Shown here piece by piece: positions 1 through 10,415 of a stretch of DNA of 25,071 nt; position 1 is the stretch's first letter; each line of letters begins with the position of its first letter. The stretch lies in contig QZLH01000278.1 in NCBI GenBank assembly GCA_003833135.1, positions 1 through 25,071 on the forward strand, in the 5' to 3' direction. Source of the stretch: Oehlia diaphana (lineage: Eukaryota > Glomeromycota > Glomeromycetes > Glomerales > Glomeraceae). The position numbers and the translations under genes were made by a program. The notes under the pieces were generated by a model. That model was not told where the DNA came from and searched no databases. It saw nothing but the letters and a program-made list of their open reading frames with translations.

Positions 1-78
<78 letters not shown>
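1..78. repeat. poly-A / poly-T / poly-A homopolymer block
   Basis: The window opens with about 38 A, then 14 T, then 26 A, with no other base. The T run could pair with either A run. The block lies 34 b upstream of the zinc-finger start codon. It could be a real low-complexity promoter tract or an assembly or scaffold edge artefact; the sequence alone cannot tell. Confidence 0.9.
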
Positions 79-79
<1 letters not shown>

Positions 80-112
80 CCTAACGCCTAAGTTTAAGGG
101 AATTCTATTATC

Positions 113-637
113 ATGGAACTAAACAATATTGATCAATCTATCTGTCAGCCATCTAAATACTTTCAGACCACTTTGGCTCCAAATACACATCAAGATCTTA
201 CCCAGCTTTCTTTTACAAACAGCATGAAAAGCAACGGTTATAAAGCTTACGAGACGACTGGACACAAGTTGTCTTATTACTCACCAGAATATGACCATGT
301 CATCGCGTCTCACCACCACCATCTCAAAGCGAAAAGTCATCGCGTCACGAAGGCTGCTACCCAAGAGGCAAACGACAAACCCTTTAAATGTACAGTACCT
401 GGTTGTATCAAGTCTTATAAGAATCCAAACGGTTTAAAGTATCACACTGAACATGGACATCGGTCCGCTCTATCAGACACGGAGGAAAAGAAGCCGGTTA
501 TTAAACCCTATAGGTGTAGTTACCCTGAATGCGAAAAACGATATAAGAATCCAAATGGACTAAAATATCACCTCGAACATGCACATCCTTCACATCCTTC
601 ACATTCCTCACATCCTTCCATAATTCATCGAGGATAG
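113..637 (+). CDS. SFP1-like two-finger C2H2 zinc-finger protein
   Basis: A single uninterrupted frame of 174 aa. Two C2H2 fingers are visible: C93, C98, H111, H114/H116 and C135, C140, H153, H156/H158. Both carry the core YKNPNGLKYH followed by EHGH or EHAH. This YKNxNGLKYHxxHGH signature is typical of the Sfp1/JAZF1 family. Yeast Sfp1 is a nuclear transcription factor controlling ribosome-biogenesis genes; applying that role here is inference. The N-terminal 90 residues are polar with a HHHH run, and the C-terminus is a His-Pro-Ser repeat. At 174 aa it is short for a Sfp1 protein, so an upstream exon outside the window or within the poly-A flank is possible. I chose the first ATG after the homopolymer block. 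Confidence 0.8.
   Translation: MELNNIDQSICQPSKYFQTTLAPNTHQDLTQLSFTNSMKSNGYKAYETTGHKLSYYSPEYDHVIASHHHHLKAKSHRVTKAATQEANDKPFKCTVPGCIKSYKNPNGLKYHTEHGHRSALSDTEEKKPVIKPYRCSYPECEKRYKNPNGLKYHLEHAHPSHPSHSSHPSIIHRG
582..617 (+). repeat. 9-b tandem repeat in the zinc-finger gene tail
   Basis: Four copies of CACATCCTT (the third is CACATTCCT) lie in frame and encode the HPSHPSHSSHPS tail of the zinc-finger protein. Being 9 b long, copies can be gained or lost without a frameshift. Confidence 0.85.
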
Positions 638-1752
638 GATAGATTGTGTCAAAGGAAAAAAAAAGCAAAGCAGGATGGTACATATATAAATATATTTCGG
701 TTGGGATTGAGCTAGGTGTTGCGTAAATCCATATTTCGTTAACTCCAATTGGATATTTCTTTTTCCTTTTATTTTCTTACTGGTCTTAACATCACTTTTA
801 ATCCATTTAGAATCATCAACATAAAGTTGGCTTTCTTGATCCTGCATTTTTCATTATTTGTGTTGTTTCTCCATAGATTGGATTTAGCAAGTTCAATAAA
901 TTTTATAGGAACATTTGGAAAATAAGCAATGCAAGTCATTGCAATTTAATAATTCAACATAGTCCATTTCTTTTATCTGTTTTTTTCCTTTTTACTTTTA
1001 TCTGTCACGAATTTTATTTGGAATTACTTTACTTAATTCCTGGTTTTCGTGAATCTGTATATTCCTTTCTTTGCCGCTTTTTTTGTGGCATGTATATTTT
1101 TGTTTTAGCTTTAATTTTCCTTTCCTTCCTTTTTTAAGTTGTATAGTGATGTAAAAAACTTAAGACCAGAAAATATAGCTTTAAATGATAGAGGATACAA
1201 TACACAAAAAATATACAATTTAATGTGAAATTTCTGATTCATAGATTGCTGAAATTAATTTTTGAAGGGTATAATCGATTTTAATGACAGAACAAAAGAA
1301 ATTTTAAGTTATCCGCTACAAATGATTTTATATATATCTTTTTTTTTATTAAAAGAAAAATAGAAATTTTAGTTACATTTTCTAATGTTTTTTGTATAAA
1401 AAACGAATGTACTTTTTGATATAAATTCAGCACGCTAGCTTTTTAATACACATAATCACGCAAGCTAACTAATAAATAAATCGCAATAAAACAGCGTGAC
1501 TTTATGGGTCATGGTTGCATAGTAATTACTGCTCTTGATAAACTTTTATTTTCGATATTGACATCAAATAAAAGGAATAAGATCGATTAAAGAAGTAAAA
1601 TTTAAAAATTTAAATTCCAATTTCATCAATCATATCTATATACTAAACCAGACCATAACCACCATCATAACTCATAATCATATATTGTAAATGTTGTGTA
1701 ACTCCACGTGTATTTATAATTAAAAATTTTAAAAATTTTTTGTATTTTTGAA
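638..1752. other. intergenic region, no gene seen
   Basis: AT-rich spacer between the zinc-finger gene and CTU2, both on the plus strand. Short open frames here have no recognisable protein character. Two degenerate copies of a CACGCWAGCT word occur near 1431 and 1458. A CACGTG lies at 1705-1710, shortly before the CTU2 start. Confidence 0.6.
1705..1710. promoter_or_regulatory. CACGTG E-box upstream of CTU2
   Basis: The palindrome CACGTG lies 43 b before the CTU2 start codon. In fungi this is the core of bHLH (Cbf1-type) sites. It is one of eight CACGTG words in the window, five of them in or next to upstream regions. Function is inferred from position only. Confidence 0.4.
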
Positions 1753-3923
1753 ATGTGCAGTGTTCAAGAGGAAACTTCGTTGGACCTCAATGGTTTGTCT
1801 TTTTTTTCAAAAAAAAATTTTTTTTTTTTTATTTATTTGATTTAAAAAATTTTAGTAAAATTCAAACCGACTACAAAGAACTGTGTTAAATGTAAAACGG
1901 CAAAAGCAATAATACTAATTCGACATTCTACATATTGCAAGTAAATATACAATAATTTTTGCATTATTTACATTAAATAATATTAAAATTAACAATTAGC
2001 CTTGCCTCTTTATTAATCAAAGGAAATGTTTTCAACATGTATTTGTTGGTAAATTCCGAAAAAATGTAGAAAAATCTCGTACTGCATCTAGTTATTGTAG
2101 TGGAGAAAAAGTAATGGTTGGATTTTCGGGTGGTCCTTCTTCAAGGTTTTTGTCACTTTTTAATAAAACCGTTTTCGAATCGGATAATTGATCTGTGGAT
2201 TCAAAACTTTCTTATGACGTTCGTTGTTAGGGCAATGTTACAATTAATAAATGAATATAATGAAGCAATTCCACATAAGCGGGTGTATTCTGAAATTGTT
2301 GTTTGTCATATTGATGAAAGCTTATTGCTTAATCAGGTGTAGTAAATAATAAAATTCTTGAATTTTCGAATTTCTCTCTTTAGTCAAACTCATCAAAAAC
2401 AAATTCTTTTTATATTAGAAAAGTACAATACCACTGATAGAACAATCCGTACGAAAATATAATTATCCGTTTGTAGGATTATATTTACAAGACATATATA
2501 ATTCTGATGTTACTAAAAGTGGATTTTATAATAGTGTTATTGAAATAGAAATTGATGCTAAGATTTCACAACAGAAAGATCCTACTGAATCTCCCGCTGA
2601 GAAATTATCAAATTTGTTAAATAATATTTCAAATTTAACCGTAAAAGAAGATTTTATATGGTATTTGAAACTATGCTATTTAATCGATACTGCAAGAAAA
2701 AATGGGTAAAATATAAGAATTTTAATTACCTACCCAAATCTTACTACACATTTAGTACTTTAAATTAACCTTTATTTTATTGTAGATGCACGAGATTATT
2801 TTTGGGGGATTGTTCAACGAGATTATCGATAAAAATAATTTCATTGACAAGTAAAGGACGTGGATTTAGCTTACCTTTAGAGTCTTCTGGTGAAACAAAT
2901 TGGTTTGAAGGTATAATCGGTGATGTTCTTGGAAGCTTCTAATGACTTTTATTGGGATTAGATCTTCCAATCCTTTCTTTCAATATTCAATATGCACTAT
3001 TTACATATATAATATATGTAGCTTTTTATTGAAATTGGAAAAATTGGAAATCCAGTGAGCATAATAATTTAATAATAATTTACATATTAATAAATTTGAT
3101 AGATGTAATAATTACGAGACCAATGAAAGACATGCTATCAAAAGAAATTGGAATATACAATCAATTTGCCGGGCTAGATGATGTTTATGTTCAAAATGTA
3201 ACAAGTATGATGCACGCTAAAGCCAGTATCGAGAGACTAACTGAAGGTAAGTTTTTATATTATTATGAGTAGATACTGAGATCAGCTTACGGAATTTAAC
3301 ATTACTTTTTATCAAGAATGTTTCTTATCGATTATTGAATTTATTTTTTTTCTAATATTCTTCTTACAGATTTCATTGTAGGATTAGAAAAAGAATTTCC
3401 ATCAACTGTTAGTACGATAGCGAGAACTGGGGCAAAACTTACGCCATCAGATTCTATTATGAAAGAAAATCGTTGTGTAATTTGTTTAATGTATGTGATT
3501 TAGTCATTCGTAAGGATTGAATTTTTTTTTAATTTCTTTAACCTATATTTTGTTTATAGGCCATACCAAGAAAATAATAAAATATGGCAAAATAGAATTA
3601 TAGTTATGACAATTCCTTCATCACAACAATCTAATGGATGTAATTATATACAACTAAATTGTTCAAAGAACACAACTTCAGGTGGTTGTATTAACGGTTG
3701 TAACGATACCAGCAATGATGAATCCATGGTAAATGCTGAGTTTGCAGATTCATTATGTTATGCATGCCGTGTGGATATACGTGATATTAAAATAACCAAC
3801 AAAAAAATTATCCTACCTCCTTATGTTGCTGAAGGAGTTGAAGAAAGAAAGAAAAAAATTAATAGAAAACAGATGAGAAAACATATTGAGGAATATTTAT
3901 TATGTAGTGAAGAAGAATTATGA
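1753..3923 (+). CDS. CTU2: cytoplasmic tRNA 2-thiolation protein 2 (CTU2/NCS2)
   Basis: Nine exons: 1753-1792, 1856-1940, 2023-2145, 2231-2336, 2419-2705, 2786-2910, 3103-3246, 3370-3490, 3560-3923. Phases are consistent and give 464 aa. The protein begins MCSVQEE, like animal CTU2. It has paired cysteines C23xxC26 and C41xxC44, then the PP-loop-like SGGPSS at 77-82 after EKVMVGF. Further on are GDCSTRLSIK, the conserved FPSTVSTIARTG, C339xxC342 and C410YAC413 followed by RVDIRD. In other eukaryotes Ctu1-Ctu2 (Ncs6-Ncs2) thiolates wobble U34 of Lys, Glu and Gln tRNAs in the cytosol, with sulfur from Urm1. The SGGPSS loop differs from the catalytic SGGxDS of Ctu1, as usual for this subunit. 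Exon 3 ends at the TCAAG donor because the frame stops if read on. Gene identity is very likely; individual splice sites slightly less so. Confidence 0.93.
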
Positions 3924-4078
3924 GTAAAGGCTTATATTAAATGATTTTTTTATTTACTATTGTAGTAAAATATGTCGTTCAAAAAAAAGTAATGTTTGTT
4001 ATTATATCAAAGTTTGATAAAAACGTAAAAAACATAAATACTTGTAATTAATTTATAGTTGCATAATAAAACATATTT

Positions 4079-4927
4079 CTAAGTTTCAAGTGAAGCTTCA
4101 CCATTGGTTATATAATGTTGATGGTCAGAACCTTTAGTTCCAAAATTAATTCCAATTGTTCTACTAAATACTGAAGTAACATTACTGGCCATATCGCTTC
4201 CATATTTATATGCGCGATGTTGGCCTTTAACTACAGCATCACCACCATGTTGATTAATATGATTAGCAGCGATAGTTAATTGAGAAGTGGCTATATTTGC
4301 AGTAGCAAGAAATGATCCCATATTTGTAACCATATTTCCGAACATAGCACGAACAACATTTTCATACCACCAATTAATCAATGGAACACTTCTAATAAGT
4401 CCTTCGAGAGTCCAATTATCTTCCTGTTTATATATATAAGATAATCCATCGTCTCCTTCACGGAATCTTAAGACTGTTACAGAAGGTACAGCAAAATGAA
4501 GAAATGGAAAAATTCGAGGACACAAAATTTGGTTTACATTTACAACAGCGGTAATACCACTAAAAATAAAATATAGATATATTATTTTAATAAAATCACG
4601 GTAATTGATATAGCTACAAACACTCACTTGAAAACCAAATGATCTTTGTTTGTCATTTCAGGCGGTTGCTTATTAAGTGACGTCCAAACACGAAAAACTT
4701 TACGAATGTTCTCTCTTCCCTGAACATTCAAAATTGGGTGGGTCAAAACTGCGTCTTCGGTAAAATATGTTTTCAAAACATGATTATACTTTTCTTCTTC
4801 GTAAGATAGAAGGTCTGCAACAAGTGCTAAAAAAATAAATCAAAAGGATATTAGTTTTATTTCGATGATTTCCGAATTTCAACAAATTTTTACCAGGGAG
4901 AATTTGGTCTGATTGGCTTAAATCCAT
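4079..4927 (-). CDS. NTF2-like (SnoaL/SigF-like) domain protein
   Basis: Three exons in transcript order: 4927-4894, 4826-4628, 4559-4079, giving 237 aa. The N-terminal part (about 10-130) reads like an NTF2/SnoaL fold. It has a helix with YEEEKYNHVLKTYFTEDAVLTHP, then GRENIRKVFRVW, and later strands ending in VTVLRFREGDDG and YIYKQEDNWTLEGLIRSVP. Fungi carry a family annotated as SigF-like NTF2-like proteins with this pattern; that match is from memory and moderate. The C-terminal third (NWWYENVVRAMFGNMVTNMGSF and on) is amphipathic or hydrophobic and may associate with membrane. No catalytic role can be assigned. It converges on CTU2, with 155 b between stop codons. Confidence 0.7.
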
Positions 4928-5271
4928 GATTATGAATATGTAAGTTTATAAAGTAAAGAACGTTAGTAATGTAATAATAAAAGGATTTTTTTTTTTGGTA
5001 GAGAAAGTTATATTTTTATTTATACCTTTTAGTAAAACGGTTTTCACATGTCACGATCAAAATTTTTTTCTCATATTTTATATCATTCCCCTGATTTTGC
5101 GATTTTGCACTGATCAACATTTAATAGCTATTGTCTATTGAAATTTTAGTCATGTGACTTAAAGTATTGCATTAAAGCTGATTACAAATTATTACAAGTG
5201 ATCACGAATGATTACGATAAAATATACAAATTTTATTTGATATAAGACAATCCTGTATAATAGCAAATCTT
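4928..5271. other. intergenic promoter/3-prime region
   Basis: Spacer between the NTF2-like start and the M18BP1 stop, both on the minus strand. It includes T-rich runs near 4987 and a cluster of imperfect TGATTACAA-like words at about 5179-5218. No coding potential recognised. Confidence 0.5.
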
Positions 5272-7607
5272 CTATTTAGATTTACCAGTTTCGACAAGAA
5301 CGTAAACCTCGTGGCGTGGCATGTCAACTACATAATTATAAATAGTAGTTAATATATCATGTGTGTGTTTGTTAATCGCTAATTGGGAAAATCGGTTTTT
5401 ACCCGTAGTTTTTTCAGCATTTACTTTATTTGACTTCTCTTCATGAAAAGCTTCCTTCTTATTTCCAGTTGTATTGCCCTTCCGTGAAGCACGTCGTTTT
5501 TGAGTCCCTCTATAAAATTGTTTCCGGTTCCTTTTTTTCGCTTCTGATAATAAAGTAAATTTTAATTATTTCATTACACTAATATAATTTAATGAATAAT
5601 ACACATTTACCAGTTTTTGACGTTGGGGTATGTTCTTCGGTAGTGGATAATGATGATGATGGTGGTGTATACTTTTCAGTTGACAAATGAATGCGTTTTG
5701 ATAATCTTCGTCGTTTAGGTTCTTCTTTCACGTTTGGTTCGGGCTTAACGGGTTTGATTTCCCACCAGTTACCGGGGGCTCGTATGAGACGACCAGATGA
5801 TGTTACAATATTTCCTTGTTTTTGGTCAGGTGTTTTAAATCGTCTTTTACTAGAACTCTTATTTTCTAGACGTGGAGTAATTTTTTTCTCTGGAGTTTCA
5901 ACGTGAGAAACATTTTCTTCAAGAAGTGGGCTTACTTCGCTTTGTTCTTCACAAATTCTACTACTCTCCTTTTGAGGGGTACTTTCTTCCTCAGAATTAC
6001 TACGTTTTTCACGAGACGAATTTTCCTCATGAAGATTACATCTTTCCTTAAAAGAAAGACTTATTTCGTCATTCAAGGATTTTAAATCAGCAAGTAATAG
6101 TTCTCGCCAATTCTCCGGAAATCCATCTTCAAACGCTTTAATCAATCCTTCAGAAAAACCTATTTCAGAAATACAATGTTATTTTTTTAGAATCATTCAA
6201 CATAATCTACATTTCTTTTCAAGTATATATAGTTACTGTGGAAATATTACAGCAATTGGATTTCGGCTTATATGTATACATATATATATGTCGTATATAT
6301 ATCGTAACGCCGTATCGTAAAAATTTATAGTTTTTTATAGTTTACGGCAATACAGCATAATTCCAACTGTAATATAGGCGCATCAAATATTTACCATCTG
6401 CCTTCATTTTTTTAGCTGATAGTTTCCCAATTAGTATATATGATTTGTCTTTCACGGTTTGCACGCGCCTATTATGTTCTCTTGCAATTACTGCACCACT
6501 GTGCCATTTCTAAAATAAGATATACAAATTAGTTATAATCAAATCATAACTTTTCTACGTGTTCGAATTCTTACATCACGTGTTCCATTTACGATACCCG
6601 ACAGGATCATCCAAAAGTCAGTTCCCTCCGGTATAATTCCCTCTGATATCTAACATAAAATAGAAATTGGCAAAATATTCTGCATTCGTTATTAATGACG
6701 AATTAAAATATGTAAAACATACCTCCGAAACAGGTATATCTTTAATAGATATAATTTTTAGATGCCATTTGACGAGCTCTAAACATTTGTCATCTTCGGA
6801 AGGTTTTATTTGATTACTTTGACTTTCTTGTATTACTTGTTTGCTCTTATCAAATATTTCAAAGTCATATTGATAACTTATTGATTCGAGATCTTCATTA
6901 TCGAAAGAAACCATTTTAATCTCTTCATCTTGACGTGGTGAATTACTATTATCATTAACTAATGATGTATTATCAATGTTTCTGATGCTATCATTGTTAA
7001 TATTGTCATTGTCATTATTGTCATTTAAAGATAATACTATACTAGAAGGTTTAAAATCTTTTGAAAACGAGCCACGTGTATAATGTAACTGCGGAGAAAC
7101 CCCTCGCACAGGAAATGGTCTAATTGGATGTTTTGGTTGGTTTTCCATCCTTCCATATGAACTTCCTAAGAAAGTTCCGGTAATAGATGATAAGTTAGGC
7201 TGAAAGCTACTAAAACTAAGTGGGTTCTGCAAGCTATTTCCTGGTATAATAGTAGCCTCTGCAAAACCATGCCCTAGATTTTGCGAATGAGACGAGTATA
7301 TTGACGACGGAGATAAATTAGACAAGTTAGTCGAGGTAGACACAGAAGGGGAAAAATAGGGAAAATTTTCTTCTGGATCATAATCATTAGCTGATGTGTT
7401 GTGAAATTGTTGATTTAAAAACAAATGTTCGTTCCCCAGATGCAAATTATAATTGACCGGTGTTGACCCAAATGGAGGAGTCTTGAAAGCAGAATTCCCA
7501 GATCGATTTAGTAAATGACTAGGAGTTGGAGATCGTAAAGCAGCTTCGTTGTTATTTTTAAAGATATCAAACAAGGAATTTTTAGAGATTGAAGGTTTCT
7601 CGTCCAT
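5272..7607 (-). CDS. M18BP1: M18BP1/KNL2 centromere-licensing protein (SANTA domain plus CENP-C-like motif)
   Basis: Five exons in transcript order: 7607-6723, 6649-6575, 6509-6395, 6159-5611, 5543-5272, giving about 631 aa. Residues 1-275 are polar, Ser/Asn-rich and disordered, with several SP/TP sites. Residues about 279-380 form a SANTA domain: KWHLKIISIKDIPVSE, then FWMILSGIVNG, KWHSGAVIARE, VQTVKDKSYILIGKL and FEDGFPENWREL. Residues 479-491 carry SSGRLIRAPGNWW, which fits the CENP-C-type consensus (R, P, aromatic pair). Minimal CDK-type sites TPQK and TPEK lie between the two. The C-terminal exon is basic. In plants and many vertebrates M18BP1/KNL2 binds CENP-A nucleosomes and helps load new CENP-A at centromeres. 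Domain order here is the same. The role is inference from the family. It is divergent from ERO1. Confidence 0.85.
5762..5800 (-). other. CENP-C-like (CENPC-k) motif coding segment
   Basis: Encodes SSGRLIRAPGNWW, residues 479-491 of the SANTA protein. The spacing S-x-R-x4-P-x2-W-W parallels the nucleosome-binding CENP-C motif and the CENPC-k motif of plant and non-mammalian vertebrate KNL2/M18BP1. Identification is by eye. Confidence 0.7.
6247..6372. mobile_element. candidate TA-flanked MITE in an M18BP1 intron
   Basis: A 126-b stretch begins TTACAG and ends CTGTAA, with TA on both sides (6245-6246, 6373-6374). The ends continue as related but imperfect inverted sequence containing TTGGA. The host intron (6160-6394, 235 b) is about two to four times longer than the gene's other introns, as expected after an insertion. 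TA flanks and short inverted ends fit a Tc1/mariner-type non-autonomous element. The inverted match is short, so this remains a candidate. Confidence 0.45.
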
Positions 7608-7899
7608 GTTTACTGTAGATTGAACTGTTCGTTTCCCGAATTTCGATTATCAAGGCAGGTGATTGACAGTTTCACAAATAAGTAACATCTCGTCATTTTT
7701 CGTGCAACCAATCATTAATTGACATACAATATATTAAATATAGCATGATATTAAAAACTGGTGATTGTTTAAATGAGGATTTTCCATTTTTATAAAATTA
7801 TAAATATGTTCTAAAGGTCTAAGTCCAACTCTCGGATCTTTCTTTTAGCATTTTAAACATTTCACACACTTTAATATACATTTTTTCCTTTTTACAAAT
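7608..7899. promoter_or_regulatory. divergent promoter region, M18BP1 and ERO1
   Basis: A 292-b spacer between two start codons pointing outward. A CCAAT box at 7708-7712 sits in gcaaCCAATcatt and could serve a HAP-type complex for either gene. No other clear element seen. Confidence 0.45.
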
Positions 7900-10205
7900 A
7901 TGCGAAGTTCGCAATTCGTTTTACTTCTATTATTTTCAATAGTATCCCCTTTGTTATTTTCAACACAAGATTCTATCCTAGCTTTAAAAACGCCTTTAGA
8001 ACAATCGCGAGTGGAAATTTTGCTGGACAAAACTGATCAAAATTATTGCATTGTTAGTATCAAGAAAATAAACTAGCCCCCGGTTGTTAAAATTTTGGAA
8101 CATTAATCATTTTATCAAATTTTTTAGCCTTCAGGTATGATAAGTGATGCTTGCTGCGATTTCGAGACGGTAGAAAAAATAAATAATGATTTAACTCCAC
8201 GATTACGCGAACTGTCTAAGACAAAATTTTTTAAATATTACAAGGTTAGCAAAATTACAACCGGTTATATTCGGCAAGAATTATTATTAACAAATTTTTA
8301 TGGTGATAGTTAAAATTATATAAAGAGTGTCCGTTTTGGAAAGAGTATGGCATGTGTGTAAATCAAGCATGTGCAGTTGAAACAACGGATGAGGTATAAA
8401 ATTTATGTATTATTTCTCATTTTTTTTCGTTGATCAACCTGATTAAATTTATGCGTATTGCATTAATAACAGTCCAATGTACCCGAAATGTGGCGGAGTG
8501 ACGTTCTCGGCGCGTTACAAACTTCACAAGCCGGTACAGTAAGTATAATTGTATTCTATTATTTTTTATTTATTTTTCTTGTTTCAATAAAAAAACTTTA
8601 TTTTAGTTTTTTCAGCCATTTGAAAAATGTGAATACACTGACCAAGATTTCTGTGTTGTTGAAGACGAATCGGATTCTGGTAAGTGCTAATATCAAAGTA
8701 AATTTTAATTTCTATTACATAATTTAGGGTGAAATAAATATAATTTTCAATAATTTATAGAGGGTGTATTTGTTAATCTTCTTGATAACCCTGAACGATT
8801 TACCGGTTACGCTGGAGCGTCAGCTAGCCGCGTATGGAAATCTATTTATGAAGAAAATTGTTTTAATATTATTCCTCGTATTGATCCTATAAACAATAAT
8901 CAATTCAATAATCATTTCGCTTCATCTTCGACGAGTAAGAATCAGCTAGGTAATATTCTTCAGAATGTAGCACGAAGAAGTGACCCGATCGATAATGAAG
9001 AAATTTGTTTCGAAAAGCGAGTATATTATCGTTTAATATCCGGTACGTTATTTATGTACATAACTGCAGTTCTTTAAACATAGGGTCGCTTATAACTTAT
9101 TCAAATTCTAAATACTTTATTTAGGGTTACATTCTTCAATATCAATTCATATTTGTAATGAATATTTAAATCAAACCACTGGTCAATGGGTAATAAATAT
9201 TTAGAATGTTATTTATATATATGATTTACATTTCTTTATTGACGATTTTTTTTTTATATAGAGACCAAATCTTGAATGTTTCATGGCTCGTGTTGCCTCA
9301 CATCCCGAACGTCTTCAAAATGTATACTTTAATTATATCGTCCTTCTAAGAGCTATATCAAAAGCAGCAGATTATCTCAATGGTTATGAATTCTGTACCG
9401 GAGACAAGAATCAAGATTTACAGGTTAAGGCAATGGTTAGTGAACTTCTAAACGTGGCGAGGTCATGTCCAGAAACATTTGATGAAAAACAAATGTTTGC
9501 TTCCCCTGAATCACGATTATTAAAAGAGGAATTCAAAGCCAGATTTAGAAATGTGTCACGTATAATGGATTGTGTTGGATGCGACAAATGTCGATTATGG
9601 GGCAAATTACAGATTTCTGGACTCGGAACAGCTTTGAAAGTTCTATTTTCTTATGATGACGAGTATTTAAAGTAAATTTTTTTAACATCAAAATGTCGAC
9701 AATAATAAATGTAATTCTAATATAATTTTATTTTACTATAGTCCAAAAGTAAACCCAAACCTATTGACGCGTACAGAAATTGTCGCGCTTTTCAATACGT
9801 TTAATCGAGTTTCAGAAAGTTTGAGTGCTATTGAACGTTTCAGACATATTTATCAAGAAAGTATAAACGGTAATGATAAGCAGATAAATAATGAAGAGTC
9901 ATCTAAACTCGAGGTTCGTATCTATTTAAAATTTTTTTTTTCTTTAAGTTTTAGAAATAATAAAAATAAAAAATCATTTTTAGATCGAAACCGACACAAA
10001 ATCTCACGAATCTTCAACCACGAAAAACACTACAAACCGACAAGTAGACCCATTGTCTGAGGAATATCAGTTTATAATCAAAGCAATAATTTCTACTAAA
10101 AACATATTATCTTCATACGTTATAAATTTTTATCAAACAATCATACGCCAATTGGAATATTGGAATATTCCGGTTCCAGTACTTTTAAAATCAATTACTT
10201 CATAA
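7900..10205 (+). CDS. ERO1: endoplasmic reticulum oxidoreductin-1 (ERO1)
   Basis: Ten exons: 7900-8052, 8128-8244, 8310-8393, 8473-8538, 8616-8679, 8761-9042, 9125-9189, 9262-9671, 9742-9913, 9984-10205, giving 544 aa. A hydrophobic signal peptide occupies residues 1 to about 25 (FVLLLLFSIVSPLLF). Motifs follow in family order: DACCDFET, FFKYYK, C97PFW, the shuttle-type C106VNQAC111, NPERFTGYAGASASRVW, YEENCF, RLISGLHSSISIH, and the catalytic C381VGC384DKC387RLWGK with GLGTALKVLFS. Ero1 is the FAD flavoenzyme that oxidises protein disulfide isomerase in the ER and passes electrons to oxygen. No C-terminal HDEL is seen; the last exon (about 470-544) is polar then ends in an aromatic/hydrophobic helix-like stretch that may mediate ER retention (inference). 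Start chosen because it gives a signal peptide. Confidence 0.95.
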
Positions 10206-10225
10206 TAAAATTTAATAATTTAATT

Positions 10226-10231
10226 CACGTG
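10226..10231. promoter_or_regulatory. CACGTG E-box between ERO1 and TRAPPC6
   Basis: Found as ttCACGTGat, 21 b after the ERO1 stop and 185 b before the TRAPPC6 start codon. It is the only notable word in this 210-b spacer. Confidence 0.35.
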
Positions 10232-10415
10232 ATTTTAACCAATACAAATTAGTATCTGTACTACATTATACACATTTATCATCGGTTTTCGGATTTCAAA
10301 TTTTTCGCTTCACTGAATTTTTTTTTACGCATTGTCAGGTCTCATTTATCACGTTCAATATATTTACAATCAAATTAAAGTTTTTTCTTGAAAATAAAAA
10401 AAATCATAAATAGAA

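Noticed and set aside
501..847. Minus-strand open frames under and after the zinc-finger gene
   Set aside because: One is the antisense shadow of the finger region. The other is in AT-rich 3-prime flank with no family features.
2146..2230. Reading CTU2 through 2146-2230 as coding
   Set aside because: The frame hits a TGA, while splicing TCAAG to GGCAATG restores the expected sequence SSRAMLQLINE.
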